From assembly GCA_945890895.1 (NCBI GenBank), contig CAMDDG010000010.1, positions 1 through 58,430 of the forward strand: DNA of 58,430 nt, written 5' to 3'. Positions 44,340-53,938 of this stretch are shown here, piece after piece. Origin of the DNA: Chitinophaga pinensis (GTDB taxonomy: Bacteria > Bacteroidota > Bacteroidia > NS11-12g > UBA955). Made by a program: the position numbers and the translations under genes. The first letter of the stretch is position 1. Each line of letters opens with the position of its first letter. The notes below the pieces were generated by a model. It searched no databases. It saw only the letters and a list, made by a program, of their open reading frames with translations, and was not told the DNA's origin.

Positions 44340-45332
44340 ATGATTGAAGTAAAAAACGTTTACAAATATTTTGATGAACGCTGTGTAAACAACGACATAT
44401 CACTAACCATACCCCAAGGCAGTGTTTTTGGACTACTTGGCCCAAATGGAGCAGGTAAAACCACGCTGATTCGAATGTTGGCTACGGTTACTACACCCGA
44501 TCGCGGTGAAATTTGGTTTAATCAACAACCTCTATCATCCAAGCATATTCCATTTATCGGTTATATGCCAGAAGAACGAGGATTATACCGTAAGATGTCG
44601 GTAGTAGACCAATTGCTATACTTTGCTGAATTAAAAGGATTAAAACGAAGTGAAGCGAAAGATCGAGTTAAACATTGGATGAAGAAAATGGATATTTTAG
44701 ACTGGGCTGATAAAAAAATGGAAGAACTATCCAAAGGTATGGCTCAAAAGGTGCAATTCATTTCTACTATTTTACATCAACCTCAATTTCTAATTCTGGA
44801 TGAACCTTTTTCAGGATTTGATCCGGTTAATGCCGATTTAATCAAAGAATTAATCATTGAAATGAAGAATGAAGGTACTACCTTCTTATTCTCCACTCAC
44901 AGAATGGACAATGTGGAAGAACTATGCGACAATTTAGCAATCATTCATCAAGGCGAAAAAATACTGGACGGTAAAATTCACGATATCCGCCGTTCCTTCT
45001 TCCAAAATGAATACGACTTGTGTTTTTCAGAGAATCCGATGATCCTTACTAGTGGAGACAGCAATAACATCCCCAAAAACCAAGAAAACGACATTCATAC
45101 ATCAACTTTATCTTCACAGCCGGATCAATTATTATTTAATCAATACAAAATCCAATCCATGCATAGTGATTATGACAACCGTTTTTGGTTGCGAGTTCAA
45201 ACCAACCAAAATCAAACATTTCAAACATTATTAAACGATGCATTTAAAACAGGTAAATTAATTGGTTTTCAGGAATATGTACCAAGTATCCATCAAATTT
45301 TTGTTAACCAAGTAACTGAAAAAGAATCATGA
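44340..45332 (+). CDS. ABC transporter ATPase (NatA-like)
   Basis: 330 residues from ATG 44340. Walker A GPNGAGKTT, signature LSKGMAQKVQF, Walker B FLILDEPFSGFDPVN and the switch His in FLFSTHRM are all present. The C-terminal ~100 residues form a DUF4162-like extension. It powers the permease whose gene overlaps by 4 nt. The NatAB-type exporters move Na+ or other small substrates; the substrate here is not fixed. Confidence 0.92.
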   Translation: MIEVKNVYKYFDERCVNNDISLTIPQGSVFGLLGPNGAGKTTLIRMLATVTTPDRGEIWFNQQPLSSKHIPFIGYMPEERGLYRKMSVVDQLLYFAELKGLKRSEAKDRVKHWMKKMDILDWADKKMEELSKGMAQKVQFISTILHQPQFLILDEPFSGFDPVNADLIKELIIEMKNEGTTFLFSTHRMDNVEELCDNLAIIHQGEKILDGKIHDIRRSFFQNEYDLCFSENPMILTSGDSNNIPKNQENDIHTSTLSSQPDQLLFNQYKIQSMHSDYDNRFWLRVQTNQNQTFQTLLNDAFKTGKLIGFQEYVPSIHQIFVNQVTEKES

Positions 45333-46690
45333 AGAATATTTGGGTTGTATTAAAAAAAGAGTATTTAACACGGATAAAGAATAAAACCTTTATCGTTATG
45401 ACATTTTTAGGCCCGTTGCTCATTGCTTTATTTTATGGAGGAGCAATTTGGGTAGCCATTCAGGGGTCAGAAGATTCCTCATTGAAGAAAATCTATTACC
45501 AAGGAGATGTAAAAATTTCGGCTGAAACCGCGTTAGAAAGCAATTTCATACTTTTAGATCCACCGAAATATGAAAATCAAATCACGGAAGATATTGAAAA
45601 CGAAAAAATCGATGGTTATTTAAACATCCAAGACGTGGACTTAATTTCTTTGGATAGCACGGAATTGATATCTAAAAAATCCTTTTCTTTAGCTGAATTG
45701 TCCAATTTGGAACGTTTGTTCAAAAATGCCATCCATGAAAAAGCACTGATTAGCTTGGGAATAAATGCATCGCAATTGGCTGCAACGGATGTAAAGGGAG
45801 GAATTAAATCGTTAGAAATCAATGATGCAGGCGAAACCAATAGTTCTGGAACCGGTTTACGCTCCGGAATCGGGTTTGGCTTAGCAATGATTATTTACAT
45901 ATTTATCTTTGTTTATGGATCCATGGTTATGCGTTCAGCTATGGAAGAAAAAACCAACCGAATTGTAGAAGTCATTGTAAGTTCTGTCAAACCCTTTGAA
46001 TTAATGATGGGTAAAATTTTGGGAGTTGCTTTGGTTGGACTCACTCAATTTTTGGCTTGGATTGGATTGGGAATTGGTCTGATTTTCTCGTTGTCTTTTG
46101 CATTTAAATCGCAATTGAGCGAAATCCCTAAAACGAACTCACCTGTTAATCCTACTGCCATTTCGGGTGCGGCATCACCCTTAAACGGTACCGCAGACCC
46201 AATGAATTCAGCAGCCACCGATGCCATTTCGCAGAAACTCGCTATCATTGAAGGGTTTAACACCATTCCGATGGGTGAAATCCTCGTTATTTTTGTATTG
46301 TTCTTTCTCGGGGGATATTTGCTCTATAGTTCTATTTTTGCCGCAATTGGAGCTGCAGTAAATCAAGAAACCGACGTTCAACAATTTATGATGCCGGTAT
46401 CTTTACCATTGATATTCGGATTTATCATTGCTCAAACGGTAGTGTTTCAAGCACCGCATGGTAAATTGGCACAGATATTTTCCATGATACCACTAACTAG
46501 TCCCATTGTAATGGCGGTTCGCGCTCCATTCGATGTTCCTCTAATCGAAGTGCTTGCCAGTTTCGGTCTGCTGGTATTAACGTTTATTTTCATGGTTTGG
46601 CTCTCCGCAAAAATTTACCGTGTAGGTATTTTAATGTATGGAAAAAAACCAAGTTGGAAGGATTTCGTCAAATGGATAAGACAGTCGTAA
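45329..46690 (+). CDS. ABC-2 type permease (NatB-like)
   Basis: 453 residues. N-terminal helix (MTFLGPLLIALFYGGAIWVAI), a large extracytoplasmic domain (about 45-180), then five further membrane helices, with GSMVMRSAMEEKTNRIVEVIVSSVKPFELMMGKILG typical of ABC-2/NatB permeases. It starts 4 nt inside the ATPase gene. A Ser/Ala/Asn-rich loop follows residue 260. Confidence 0.9.
   Translation: MKNIWVVLKKEYLTRIKNKTFIVMTFLGPLLIALFYGGAIWVAIQGSEDSSLKKIYYQGDVKISAETALESNFILLDPPKYENQITEDIENEKIDGYLNIQDVDLISLDSTELISKKSFSLAELSNLERLFKNAIHEKALISLGINASQLAATDVKGGIKSLEINDAGETNSSGTGLRSGIGFGLAMIIYIFIFVYGSMVMRSAMEEKTNRIVEVIVSSVKPFELMMGKILGVALVGLTQFLAWIGLGIGLIFSLSFAFKSQLSEIPKTNSPVNPTAISGAASPLNGTADPMNSAATDAISQKLAIIEGFNTIPMGEILVIFVLFFLGGYLLYSSIFAAIGAAVNQETDVQQFMMPVSLPLIFGFIIAQTVVFQAPHGKLAQIFSMIPLTSPIVMAVRAPFDVPLIEVLASFGLLVLTFIFMVWLSAKIYRVGILMYGKKPSWKDFVKWIRQS
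46306..46318 (+). repeat. Dispersed G-rich motif, copy 8 (one mismatch)
   Basis: TCTCGGGGGATAT, one mismatch to TTTCGGGGGAYRY, inside the ABC permease gene in register CTC GGG GGA TAT (Leu-Gly-Gly-Tyr). Confidence 0.65.
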
Positions 46691-46780
46691 ATCATTGTTA
46701 ATAAATAATATAGAATTTATTTGTTTCGTGTGCTTTGTGAAGTAAATTGTGCCCACAAAATCGGCTAACTCAATGACTTT

Positions 46781-47056
46781 ATGATTATTAAAGCACTAAA
46801 AACAGGCTTCATTTTTTCACTGCTGTATTTCCTCGGAATCATCATATTGGATTATCTAAAACTAAGTTCTGAAACCGCCCATAATGTTTCTTTGGCACTT
46901 AGAACCGTTATAACCATTATCCTGACTTCTACCTACATTTACAAATCAAAAACTCCGGTATTTTCAATTGCTTTATTCCAATTTTTAATCATGATGTTGT
47001 TAACTGGGTTTGTATTAACTGGAGTATGGGAATGGATTTATAGAAACATCTTCTAG
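46781..47056 (+). CDS. Small three-helix membrane protein, unknown
   Basis: 91 residues with hydrophobic segments GFIFSLLYFLGIIILDYL, VSLALRTVITIILTSTYIY and ALFQFLIMMLLTGFVLTGVWEW. No family recognised. It is 90 bp after the ABC permease, same strand; cotranscription is possible. Confidence 0.55.
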   Translation: MIIKALKTGFIFSLLYFLGIIILDYLKLSSETAHNVSLALRTVITIILTSTYIYKSKTPVFSIALFQFLIMMLLTGFVLTGVWEWIYRNIF

Positions 47057-47129
47057 TTGACAATTTAAGTCAAACAATTTGCATTAGAATTCTGAATTTA
47101 AGTTAACATTAAGCATCAGAATTTAAGCT

Positions 47130-47190
47130 CAGTTTTCTAGCATTCATTCAGTTACATTGCATTCAGTTTTCTAGCATTCATTCAGTTACA
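47130..47190 (+). repeat. 27-bp direct repeat, 34-bp period
   Basis: Two identical copies at 47130-47156 and 47164-47190 (core AGTTTTCTAGCATTCATTCA) in the 192-bp spacer between convergent genes. No hairpin terminator is apparent here. Confidence 0.7.
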
Positions 47191-47248
47191 AAGAATTCAT
47201 TCATTGAACGATATAGCAGAGTAACGCCCTACATACCAAAGAGGTACC

Positions 47249-50017
47249 TTACAATAAATTCAGTTGAGGTCCGTTATTTTCGGGTGGCACTATAGGTTCA
47301 ATGCGTTTGCTCGATTGATTTGAATTATCATCGGATGAAGCGTTGTTCCCCCCTGATGATGAGTTACCACCATTCGAATTGGAATCATCTTCGGAATCTG
47401 AATCTATATCTGTTTCCGACACGTCTACAACTACCTCAATTTTCCCATATTTTTCAGAAACCAATGTTATTTTTTTCACCGTGTCGGTTGTCAAACGATT
47501 GCCCACTGCTTTCCAACCTTTAACATCCATAAATTCTGATATATTAATTTCTTGAGACAGAGATTCTCCTTTTTTATTGGTTGTTGTCAATGAAATTAAC
47601 ATGGGATCAGCCAAGGAACATTCAATCAATTTTGAACCTTTTTCCTCACTAATAAATAAGAATTTCTTTTCTAATGTACTGGTTTCTACTAAGAAACGCT
47701 TTACATAATATTGCTTCGATTTACCATCGAAATACACCACCTGCAAAGGCAGTTGATCGTAAAATTTTTGAATTAAATAAACATCATTGGGCTCATAACG
47801 ATTGATCAATTCGTAATTTGTAATTTCATAACTACCCTCGTTATAGATTACTAAAATTCGATCTTCACCGTTAAAATCTCCTAAATATTGACCTTTTTCA
47901 TCACCGTTTAGCCTGCCTGTCATATCATCCCACCAAATATTTACACCGCCCAATGTTGATCCTCCTTTTTCCTTTAAATCAACACGTTTCACTGGATACT
48001 TGGTAATTTGATTTCCTGAAGCTGTTTTACCTTTTATAGCTAATTTAGCAAAATCGTATTCAAAACTTTTAATTCGGGCATTGGCTGAAGCACTTAAATG
48101 AATGGTAACTTTTTCTGCTTCACCATTTGCATTCGCCGAAAAATACAAAACTTGAGTTTTCGCATTTTCATTGGCCATATTATAAATTTTTTCGCGAATC
48201 AAACCGGTGGCATTGAATCGTTTAGCCATTGCCTTCTTGGCTGCACCATCCCAATAAACTAAATTATAGGTAGTGCGTTCATCGTTCTTCCGCCAAACAT
48301 CTACATGGATTAAATCCTTCCCGTAAAAGAACTTATCGCTCACTTTCGCTATGGAATAGGATCCGTCTTTGCGGAATGCAATGATATCATCAATGTCGCT
48401 ACAATCCATAATAAAGGCATCCTTTTTCAACGATGTTCCCACAAACCCCTCTTCGAAATTGGCATATAATTTCACGTTGGCAACAGCAACAACATTGGCT
48501 TCAATGTTGTCAAATGCTCGGATTTCGGTCTTTCTTTCTTTGCCTTTAGCGTACTTTTTTAAGAGTTGTTTAAAATAGGCTACCGCGTAATCCGTTAGAT
48601 TGTCCAAATGATGCTTCACTTCATCGATTTCATTTTCAATCGAACGAATCAATTCATCGGCTTTGAAACTATCAAATTTCGAGATACGTTTGATTCTAAT
48701 TTCCGTTAATCGAACAATATCATCAGTAACAATTTCGCGTTTAAACAACTTCTTGAACGGTTCCAATCCTTTATCGATGGCCTCTAAAACCTCCTCCCAA
48801 GTTTCACATTCTTCAATATCCCTGTATATTCTTTCTTCAATGAATATTTTTTCGAGGGATGAAAAATGCCATTTGTTTTCCAATTCACTCAATTGAATTT
48901 CCAACTCCTGCTTCAACAAACCGAGTGTATTGTAGGTGGAATATTTCAATATCTCAGAAACACCGATAAATTGAGGTTTATCTTCAACAATAACGCAAGC
49001 CAAAGGCGATATAGAAATTTCACAATCCGTAAATGCATATAAAGCATTAATCGCCATGTCGGTACTAATGCCAGGTGCTAATTGAATTTCAATTTCCACA
49101 TCCCTCGCAGTATTATCAATTACTTTTTTAACTTTGATTTTGCCGTTATCGCTCGCTTTAATTATGCTTTCAATTAAGCTACCTGTAGTGGTTCCAAAAG
49201 GAATTTCTTTTACCAGCAATGTGGATTTATCGCGTTCTTCTATTTTTGCTCGAACGCGGACTTTAGCTCCTTTCTTTCCGTCGTTGTATCCCGAAAAATC
49301 GGCCAATCCACCCGTAGGAAAGTCGGGATAAATTTCAACCTTTTTACCTTTTAAAATATCGATACTCGCTTCACACAACTCAATAAAATTGTGTGGCATA
49401 ATCTTGGTACTTAATCCAACAGCAATCCCCTCAACCCCTTGTGCTAGGAGCAGAGGAAACTTCATGGGCAAATTTATGGGTTCCCGCTTACGCCCATCGT
49501 AACTCAGTTGCCATTCCGTAGTTTTATCGTAAAATGCAACTTCCCGGGCAAAATGTGATAAACGCGCCTCAATATAACGCGGTGCCGCAGCGGAATCTCC
49601 AGTTCGAACATCTCCCCAGTTTCCCTGGGTATCAATCAGCAAATCTTTCTGTCCCAAATTCACCAAAGCATCCCCAATAGCAGCATCTCCGTGTGGATGA
49701 TATGCCATGGTTGCTCCAATAATATTTGCTACCTTATTAAAGCGTCCGTCATCCATCTCATTCATCGCATGTAGTATGCGACGCTGAACCGGCTTTAACC
49801 CATCCTCAATAGCTGGAATAGCTCGTTCAAGAATTACGTAACTTGCATAATCTATAAACCATTCTTTAAACAAGCCAGAAACGGGTTTAACCGTACCCGA
49901 ACCATCTCCAATGGGTGGAGTAAAGTTCATGCCTTCCGGAGAACTTGAATCGAAAGAGTCCTGATTTTCAGACTCTTCTAAAGGATTATTTAATTCTTCT
50001 TCTGGATCAATTGACAT
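47249..50017 (-). CDS. parC: DNA topoisomerase IV / gyrase subunit A-type protein
   Basis: 922 residues. KPVSGLFKEWFIDYASYVILERAIPAIEDGLKPVQRRILHAM opens the breakage-reunion domain. The active-site Tyr is in AAPRYIEARLS, with GDAAIGDALVNLGQ nearby. A C-terminal beta-pinwheel follows, and the last ~80 residues are acidic and Ser/Asn-rich (DIDSDSEDDSNSNGG), disordered. The divergent C-terminus and length fit Bacteroidota ParC rather than GyrA, though the two are hard to separate by eye. It decatenates chromosomes. parE is not in the window. Confidence 0.88.
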   Translation of the reverse strand: MSIDPEEELNNPLEESENQDSFDSSSPEGMNFTPPIGDGSGTVKPVSGLFKEWFIDYASYVILERAIPAIEDGLKPVQRRILHAMNEMDDGRFNKVANIIGATMAYHPHGDAAIGDALVNLGQKDLLIDTQGNWGDVRTGDSAAAPRYIEARLSHFAREVAFYDKTTEWQLSYDGRKREPINLPMKFPLLLAQGVEGIAVGLSTKIMPHNFIELCEASIDILKGKKVEIYPDFPTGGLADFSGYNDGKKGAKVRVRAKIEERDKSTLLVKEIPFGTTTGSLIESIIKASDNGKIKVKKVIDNTARDVEIEIQLAPGISTDMAINALYAFTDCEISISPLACVIVEDKPQFIGVSEILKYSTYNTLGLLKQELEIQLSELENKWHFSSLEKIFIEERIYRDIEECETWEEVLEAIDKGLEPFKKLFKREIVTDDIVRLTEIRIKRISKFDSFKADELIRSIENEIDEVKHHLDNLTDYAVAYFKQLLKKYAKGKERKTEIRAFDNIEANVVAVANVKLYANFEEGFVGTSLKKDAFIMDCSDIDDIIAFRKDGSYSIAKVSDKFFYGKDLIHVDVWRKNDERTTYNLVYWDGAAKKAMAKRFNATGLIREKIYNMANENAKTQVLYFSANANGEAEKVTIHLSASANARIKSFEYDFAKLAIKGKTASGNQITKYPVKRVDLKEKGGSTLGGVNIWWDDMTGRLNGDEKGQYLGDFNGEDRILVIYNEGSYEITNYELINRYEPNDVYLIQKFYDQLPLQVVYFDGKSKQYYVKRFLVETSTLEKKFLFISEEKGSKLIECSLADPMLISLTTTNKKGESLSQEINISEFMDVKGWKAVGNRLTTDTVKKITLVSEKYGKIEVVVDVSETDIDSDSEDDSNSNGGNSSSGGNNASSDDNSNQSSKRIEPIVPPENNGPQLNLL

Positions 50018-50139
50018 AGATTTAAGCGCTGCAATTAAATGGATTTAAAAGTTAATGTTGTCAAAATTTTGACGAACTACCAAAACTAATTCTAATCTTT
50101 TAACAATACAAAATATATGTCAATTTGTCAGCATTTTTG

Positions 50140-50147
50140 TATCTTTG
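50140..50147 (+). promoter_or_regulatory. Putative -7 element of the sigma-54-type regulator operon (TATCTTTG)
   Basis: TAnnTTTG match 21 nt upstream of the ATG at 50169, with no perfect -33 TTG. Confidence 0.4.
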
Positions 50148-50168
50148 TAATTCGAAATACTCGAAAAT

Positions 50169-51626
50169 ATGGAGCTTCAATCAGTTAAACAGCGATTCGG
50201 AATCATTGGAAATTCACCTCTTTTGAACACTGCTTTACAAACTGCAATCAAAGTAGCTCCAACCGATATGAATGTGCTGATTTTGGGTGAAAGTGGCGTC
50301 GGAAAAGAGAGTTTTAGCAAAATTATTCACCATTTGAGCGGCAGAAAACATGCCCCGTTTATTGCTGTAAACTGCGGTGCAATTCCAGAAGGTACCATTG
50401 ATAGTGAATTGTTTGGACATGAAAAAGGCGCATTTACGGGTGCAACCGACAAACGAAAAGGGTATTTTGAAAGCGTAAGTGGTGGTACCATTTTCTTGGA
50501 TGAAGTCGGTGAACTACCTTTAGGAACCCAAGCACGACTTTTGAGAATTTTAGAGAACGGAGAATTCATTAAAGTGGGAAGCAGCCAAGTTCAAAAAACC
50601 GACGTTCGTGTAGTTGCCGCTACCAATCGCGATTTACTTGAGCGAGCTAAAATGGGCAAATTCAGAGAAGATTTGTATTATCGATTGGCTACCGTACCTA
50701 TTCGTGTTCCCAAATTATCTGAACGAAAAGAGGATATTTACATGTTATTCCGCAAATTTTCATCGGATTTTGCTGAACAACATCACCGACAAATTCTGGA
50801 ATTAAACACCGAAGCTCAACAATTATTGAGCGCTTATAACTGGCCAGGTAATATCCGACAACTTAAAAATGTTACCGAACAAATTTGCGTTCTTGAAACC
50901 GATTCCTTGCTCGATGCTTACACATTGCAAAACTACCTTCCCCAATCGGAACCATCGCTGCCCGTATTATTGGGGAAAATAGACGGAAATTTTGATGGAA
51001 TGAGTGAACGGGACATTTTTTACAAAGTATTGGTTGATTTAAGACGCGATGTTAATGATCTTAAAAAGGTAGTTTTTGGACTGTTAGAGGCCAAGGATGG
51101 AATGCACAATTCAATGAATGTTACGGCGGCAAGTCCCAGTTTCAATAATTCACTTCCCATAGCTCCTGGTTCTGCAATAACAGTTAGTAACACCAACGAC
51201 CTACAATCCAATTCTCCTGCTAATTACAATAATAATTTTCACGCAGCACCCAATAATTCATCCGGATTGAATTCGAATAACGGACATTTGAATCCTCTTG
51301 GGGGAAGCAATGGCTTGCCTCAGATCAATCCCAACTCGAATTATCCAAATTCAATTTCAAATTACCCAAATGACAGTGGATTTTCATCAAACAATGTACA
51401 ATACAGCACTGTTGCAGATTTTGAAGACCAAGAATTGGACGATTTTATAGATGCTGAAACCTATACTACTCATTCTGAAAACGGTTTAAGTTTGGAAGCC
51501 AAGGAAATTGAATTAATTCGAATGGCATTGTCAAAAAACAAAGGAAAACGAAAAAAAGCGGCCGAAGATTTAGGCATTTCGGAACGCACACTGTACAGAA
51601 AAATCAAGCAATACAACTTAGAATAG
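50169..51626 (+). CDS. Sigma-54-interacting transcriptional activator without a receiver domain
   Basis: 485 residues. The AAA+ domain starts at about residue 8: Walker A GESGVGKE, sigma-54 contact loop GAFTGA, Walker B GGTIFLDEVGELP and R-finger region FREDLYYRLA are intact. A long Asn/Ser/Pro-rich linker (about 320-440) precedes a Fis-type HTH (KKAAEDLGISERTLYRKIKQYN). No N-terminal sensory domain is present. It heads lptE-TPR-secG, an order known in Bacteroidota. Target genes unknown. Confidence 0.92.
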   Translation: MELQSVKQRFGIIGNSPLLNTALQTAIKVAPTDMNVLILGESGVGKESFSKIIHHLSGRKHAPFIAVNCGAIPEGTIDSELFGHEKGAFTGATDKRKGYFESVSGGTIFLDEVGELPLGTQARLLRILENGEFIKVGSSQVQKTDVRVVAATNRDLLERAKMGKFREDLYYRLATVPIRVPKLSERKEDIYMLFRKFSSDFAEQHHRQILELNTEAQQLLSAYNWPGNIRQLKNVTEQICVLETDSLLDAYTLQNYLPQSEPSLPVLLGKIDGNFDGMSERDIFYKVLVDLRRDVNDLKKVVFGLLEAKDGMHNSMNVTAASPSFNNSLPIAPGSAITVSNTNDLQSNSPANYNNNFHAAPNNSSGLNSNNGHLNPLGGSNGLPQINPNSNYPNSISNYPNDSGFSSNNVQYSTVADFEDQELDDFIDAETYTTHSENGLSLEAKEIELIRMALSKNKGKRKKAAEDLGISERTLYRKIKQYNLE

Positions 51627-51639
51627 TCATCCCCAAAAA

Positions 51640-52146
51640 ATGAAAAAGAACTGGATCAACATAGTATTTTTTTTGCTTCTCTTGGGAATGCAATCTTGTG
51701 GAATATATAATTTTCGTGGTGCCAATATTCCGGACGATGTAAAAACCTTTTCGGTAGGATTTTTCAACAATGAAGCCCAGTTGGTGAATCCGTCATTAAG
51801 CATTGATTTTACTGAAAAACTTAAAACAAAATTTCAATCAGAAACAACTCTTAATTTAACATCAGAAGAAGGAGATTATCTCATTTCCGGAATTATCAAG
51901 CGATATGAAATTACGCCAGCGGCACTGAACGCTCAAACTGGTTCTGCTCAAAACCAGTTCTCCATGACCGTAAGTTGCGAATTTAATTGTGAAAAATATC
52001 CAGAAAAGAACTTCACACGCGACTTTACTTCATCCATTACTTTTGATGCCTCCGTAGAATTTTCAACGGTGGAATCCGCATTATCTGCCGAACTTTCCGA
52101 TATCATTGTTCAACAAATATTTGCTGCAATTGCTTTAGATTGGTAA
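51640..52146 (+). CDS. lptE: LPS-assembly lipoprotein LptE
   Basis: 168 residues. Lipobox GMQSCGIYNFRG; the pattern SCGIYNFRGANIP and the central YLISGIIKRYEITPAA match Bacteroidota LptE, which plugs the LptD pore and guides LPS to the outer leaflet. It starts 13 bp after the regulator stop; a 4-G variant of the dispersed motif lies in that gap. Confidence 0.87.
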   Translation: MKKNWINIVFFLLLLGMQSCGIYNFRGANIPDDVKTFSVGFFNNEAQLVNPSLSIDFTEKLKTKFQSETTLNLTSEEGDYLISGIIKRYEITPAALNAQTGSAQNQFSMTVSCEFNCEKYPEKNFTRDFTSSITFDASVEFSTVESALSAELSDIIVQQIFAAIALDW

Positions 52147-52150
52147 TCGT

Positions 52151-53500
52151 ATGAATCGAGAGAAATTCAAACATATTGCTCGTTCTACGAAAACGCCCGA
52201 CACTACAGACATTGTAGATTTAGTGGAAATAACCAAAGAATTTCCCTATTTTTCTTGGGGGTTTGCATTGTTAGCAAAAATTTATAACGAACGTGAAGAT
52301 TTCCGCACGGAATCGCTCATGCATCAGGCTGCTTTACGTGTTTCAGATCGGGAATGGTTGTATAATTACATTCACGACACAGTTGAAAATCCAACAATGG
52401 ATTTGGATAACACTGCTGTTGATAATTCCAATTACAATGAGTTGATTGAAGCTCCTGAATTACAATCAACTTTTATTCCTCCTGCAGAAACAACCGAATC
52501 GCTCGCAGCTGATTTGGATTTCAATGAACCTCTCGAAATTGAGCTAAACCCAGCAATTGATGCAACTGTTATTAACAACAACAACTCCGTTGAAATTGAG
52601 CTAAACCCATCAATCGATGCAACTGAAATTGACTACAATAACTCCGTTGAAATCGAGCTAAACGATACAGTTGACAAAACGAATACCCATATTAGTGATC
52701 CGGTTGAAGCAGATGAAGCAGTTAAAATCACCGAATCAACAAATGTAGAAATACCCATTGATGGTGTTGAAGAGGAAGTTATAACACCCATAAACCTTCC
52801 ACAAAATTCGAATCAACAAGTCACATCGAATGCAGATGAAACCAAGTCAACTCCCACACTCGAAGAACTAAAGTCGGCCTTCTTGAATTCAAAAACGATT
52901 GAATCAGAAATAGATGCAATTACTGAAAATAGCTTTTTTCAGCCGGTAATTGAAACTTCCGACTCCTTCGATTCCACTGTGGATATTGAGTATACACCCA
53001 CTACATTCGAACCAGAAATAACATCCCCCGAAACAAAAAAAATCAAAGGATATTACAACATAGAAGATTACTATTCATTGCCTCCAGAGGCGTATAATCA
53101 ATATCAATTTAAAGCTGTTCCAAAAGAAAACGAGTCCAAAATAACGCAACAAAAAAACAGCACCTATGATTTTTACAGTTGGCTGAACTCCGATATTCCT
53201 CAAAATGCACCTGCAATTAAACCCATTGAACGCCGAGAGGATTTATTGGATAAATTCTTAAAAAACAAACCCCTGCCAACCCGACCTAAGCAAGAATTCT
53301 ATTCACCAGAAAAAGCAGGTAAACGAAGCGACACACTTTCAAATCAAATTGTAACTGAAACACTAGCAAATATTTACTACAAACAAGGAAATCTAAACAA
53401 AGCAATTGAAGCCTACCAACAATTGCAGTTGAAATTTCCCGAAAAAATGTCGTACTTTGCAAATCTTATAGAAAAAATTAAAAAAGAACGTATATCATGA
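52151..53500 (+). CDS. TPR-like protein of the lptE-secG operon
   Basis: 449 residues. The N-terminal ~90 residues are helical (SRDIVDLVEITKEFPYFSWGFALLAKIYNERED style). The middle is acidic and repetitive, with three 19-residue repeats (VEIELNP-type), and the C-terminus has a TPR unit (LANIYYKQGNLNKAIEAYQQLQLKFP). No signal peptide. It starts 4 bp after lptE and overlaps secG by 4 nt. This gene order is conserved in Bacteroidota; the function is not established. Confidence 0.75.
   Translation: MNREKFKHIARSTKTPDTTDIVDLVEITKEFPYFSWGFALLAKIYNEREDFRTESLMHQAALRVSDREWLYNYIHDTVENPTMDLDNTAVDNSNYNELIEAPELQSTFIPPAETTESLAADLDFNEPLEIELNPAIDATVINNNNSVEIELNPSIDATEIDYNNSVEIELNDTVDKTNTHISDPVEADEAVKITESTNVEIPIDGVEEEVITPINLPQNSNQQVTSNADETKSTPTLEELKSAFLNSKTIESEIDAITENSFFQPVIETSDSFDSTVDIEYTPTTFEPEITSPETKKIKGYYNIEDYYSLPPEAYNQYQFKAVPKENESKITQQKNSTYDFYSWLNSDIPQNAPAIKPIERREDLLDKFLKNKPLPTRPKQEFYSPEKAGKRSDTLSNQIVTETLANIYYKQGNLNKAIEAYQQLQLKFPEKMSYFANLIEKIKKERIS
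52537..52670 (+). repeat. 57-bp in-frame tandem repeats
   Basis: Three successive units of about 57 bp encode 19-residue repeats starting EIELN; the third is more diverged. Length is a multiple of three, so copy-number change would keep the frame. Confidence 0.65.
53021..53033 (-). repeat. Dispersed motif TTTCGGGGGAYRY, copy 9
   Basis: Perfect match (ATGT) antisense in the TPR-like gene; the gene reads ACA TCC CCC GAA ACA (Thr-Ser-Pro-Glu-Thr). Confidence 0.75.
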
Positions 53501-53790
53501 CCTGGATTTTAGTACTTGCCATCATTGTTTCCATCTTATTGATGTTAATCATATTGGTTCAGAACCCCAAAGGGGGTGGATTGGCTTCCAATTTTTCACA
53601 AGGAAATCAAATTTTCGGAGTTGAAAAAACAACCGACATAGTTGAGAAAATCACTTGGATTGGAGCAATTTTAATCGTTGTTATTTCATTGGCTGCTGCT
53701 TCTTTCAACGGAAACAAAAGTCAAGCTGCACGTAAGACCAATTCGGCGAACGAAGTTTCATTGCCGGATGTTAAAGCACCTAAGAAATAA
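53497..53790 (+). CDS. secG: Preprotein translocase subunit SecG
   Basis: 97 residues. Two membrane helices flank VQNPKGGGLASNFSQGNQIFGVEKTTD, the SecG signature; the tail is basic and low-complexity. It supports SecYE-mediated export. It starts 4 nt inside the preceding gene, so it is translationally coupled. Confidence 0.94.
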   Translation: MTWILVLAIIVSILLMLIILVQNPKGGGLASNFSQGNQIFGVEKTTDIVEKITWIGAILIVVISLAAASFNGNKSQAARKTNSANEVSLPDVKAPKK

Positions 53791-53870
53791 TTTAAAAAAA
53801 ACAAATTACAGCTGCTTGTCGTCAGCTAAGTTCATAAAAATTGCCGCTTGAATTTGTGGAAATTTAACAA

Positions 53871-53910
53871 AAACTAAAAATGCCATCCCTGAGGATGGCA
53901 TTTTTAGTTT
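53871..53910. terminator. Strong bidirectional terminator between secG and hutU
   Basis: Perfect 18-bp stem (AAACTAAAAATGCCATCC) with a CTGA loop; A- and T-rich ends allow termination of both convergent genes. Confidence 0.9.
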
Positions 53911-53938
53911 AAATACGTATTTATTTACTTACTATTTA

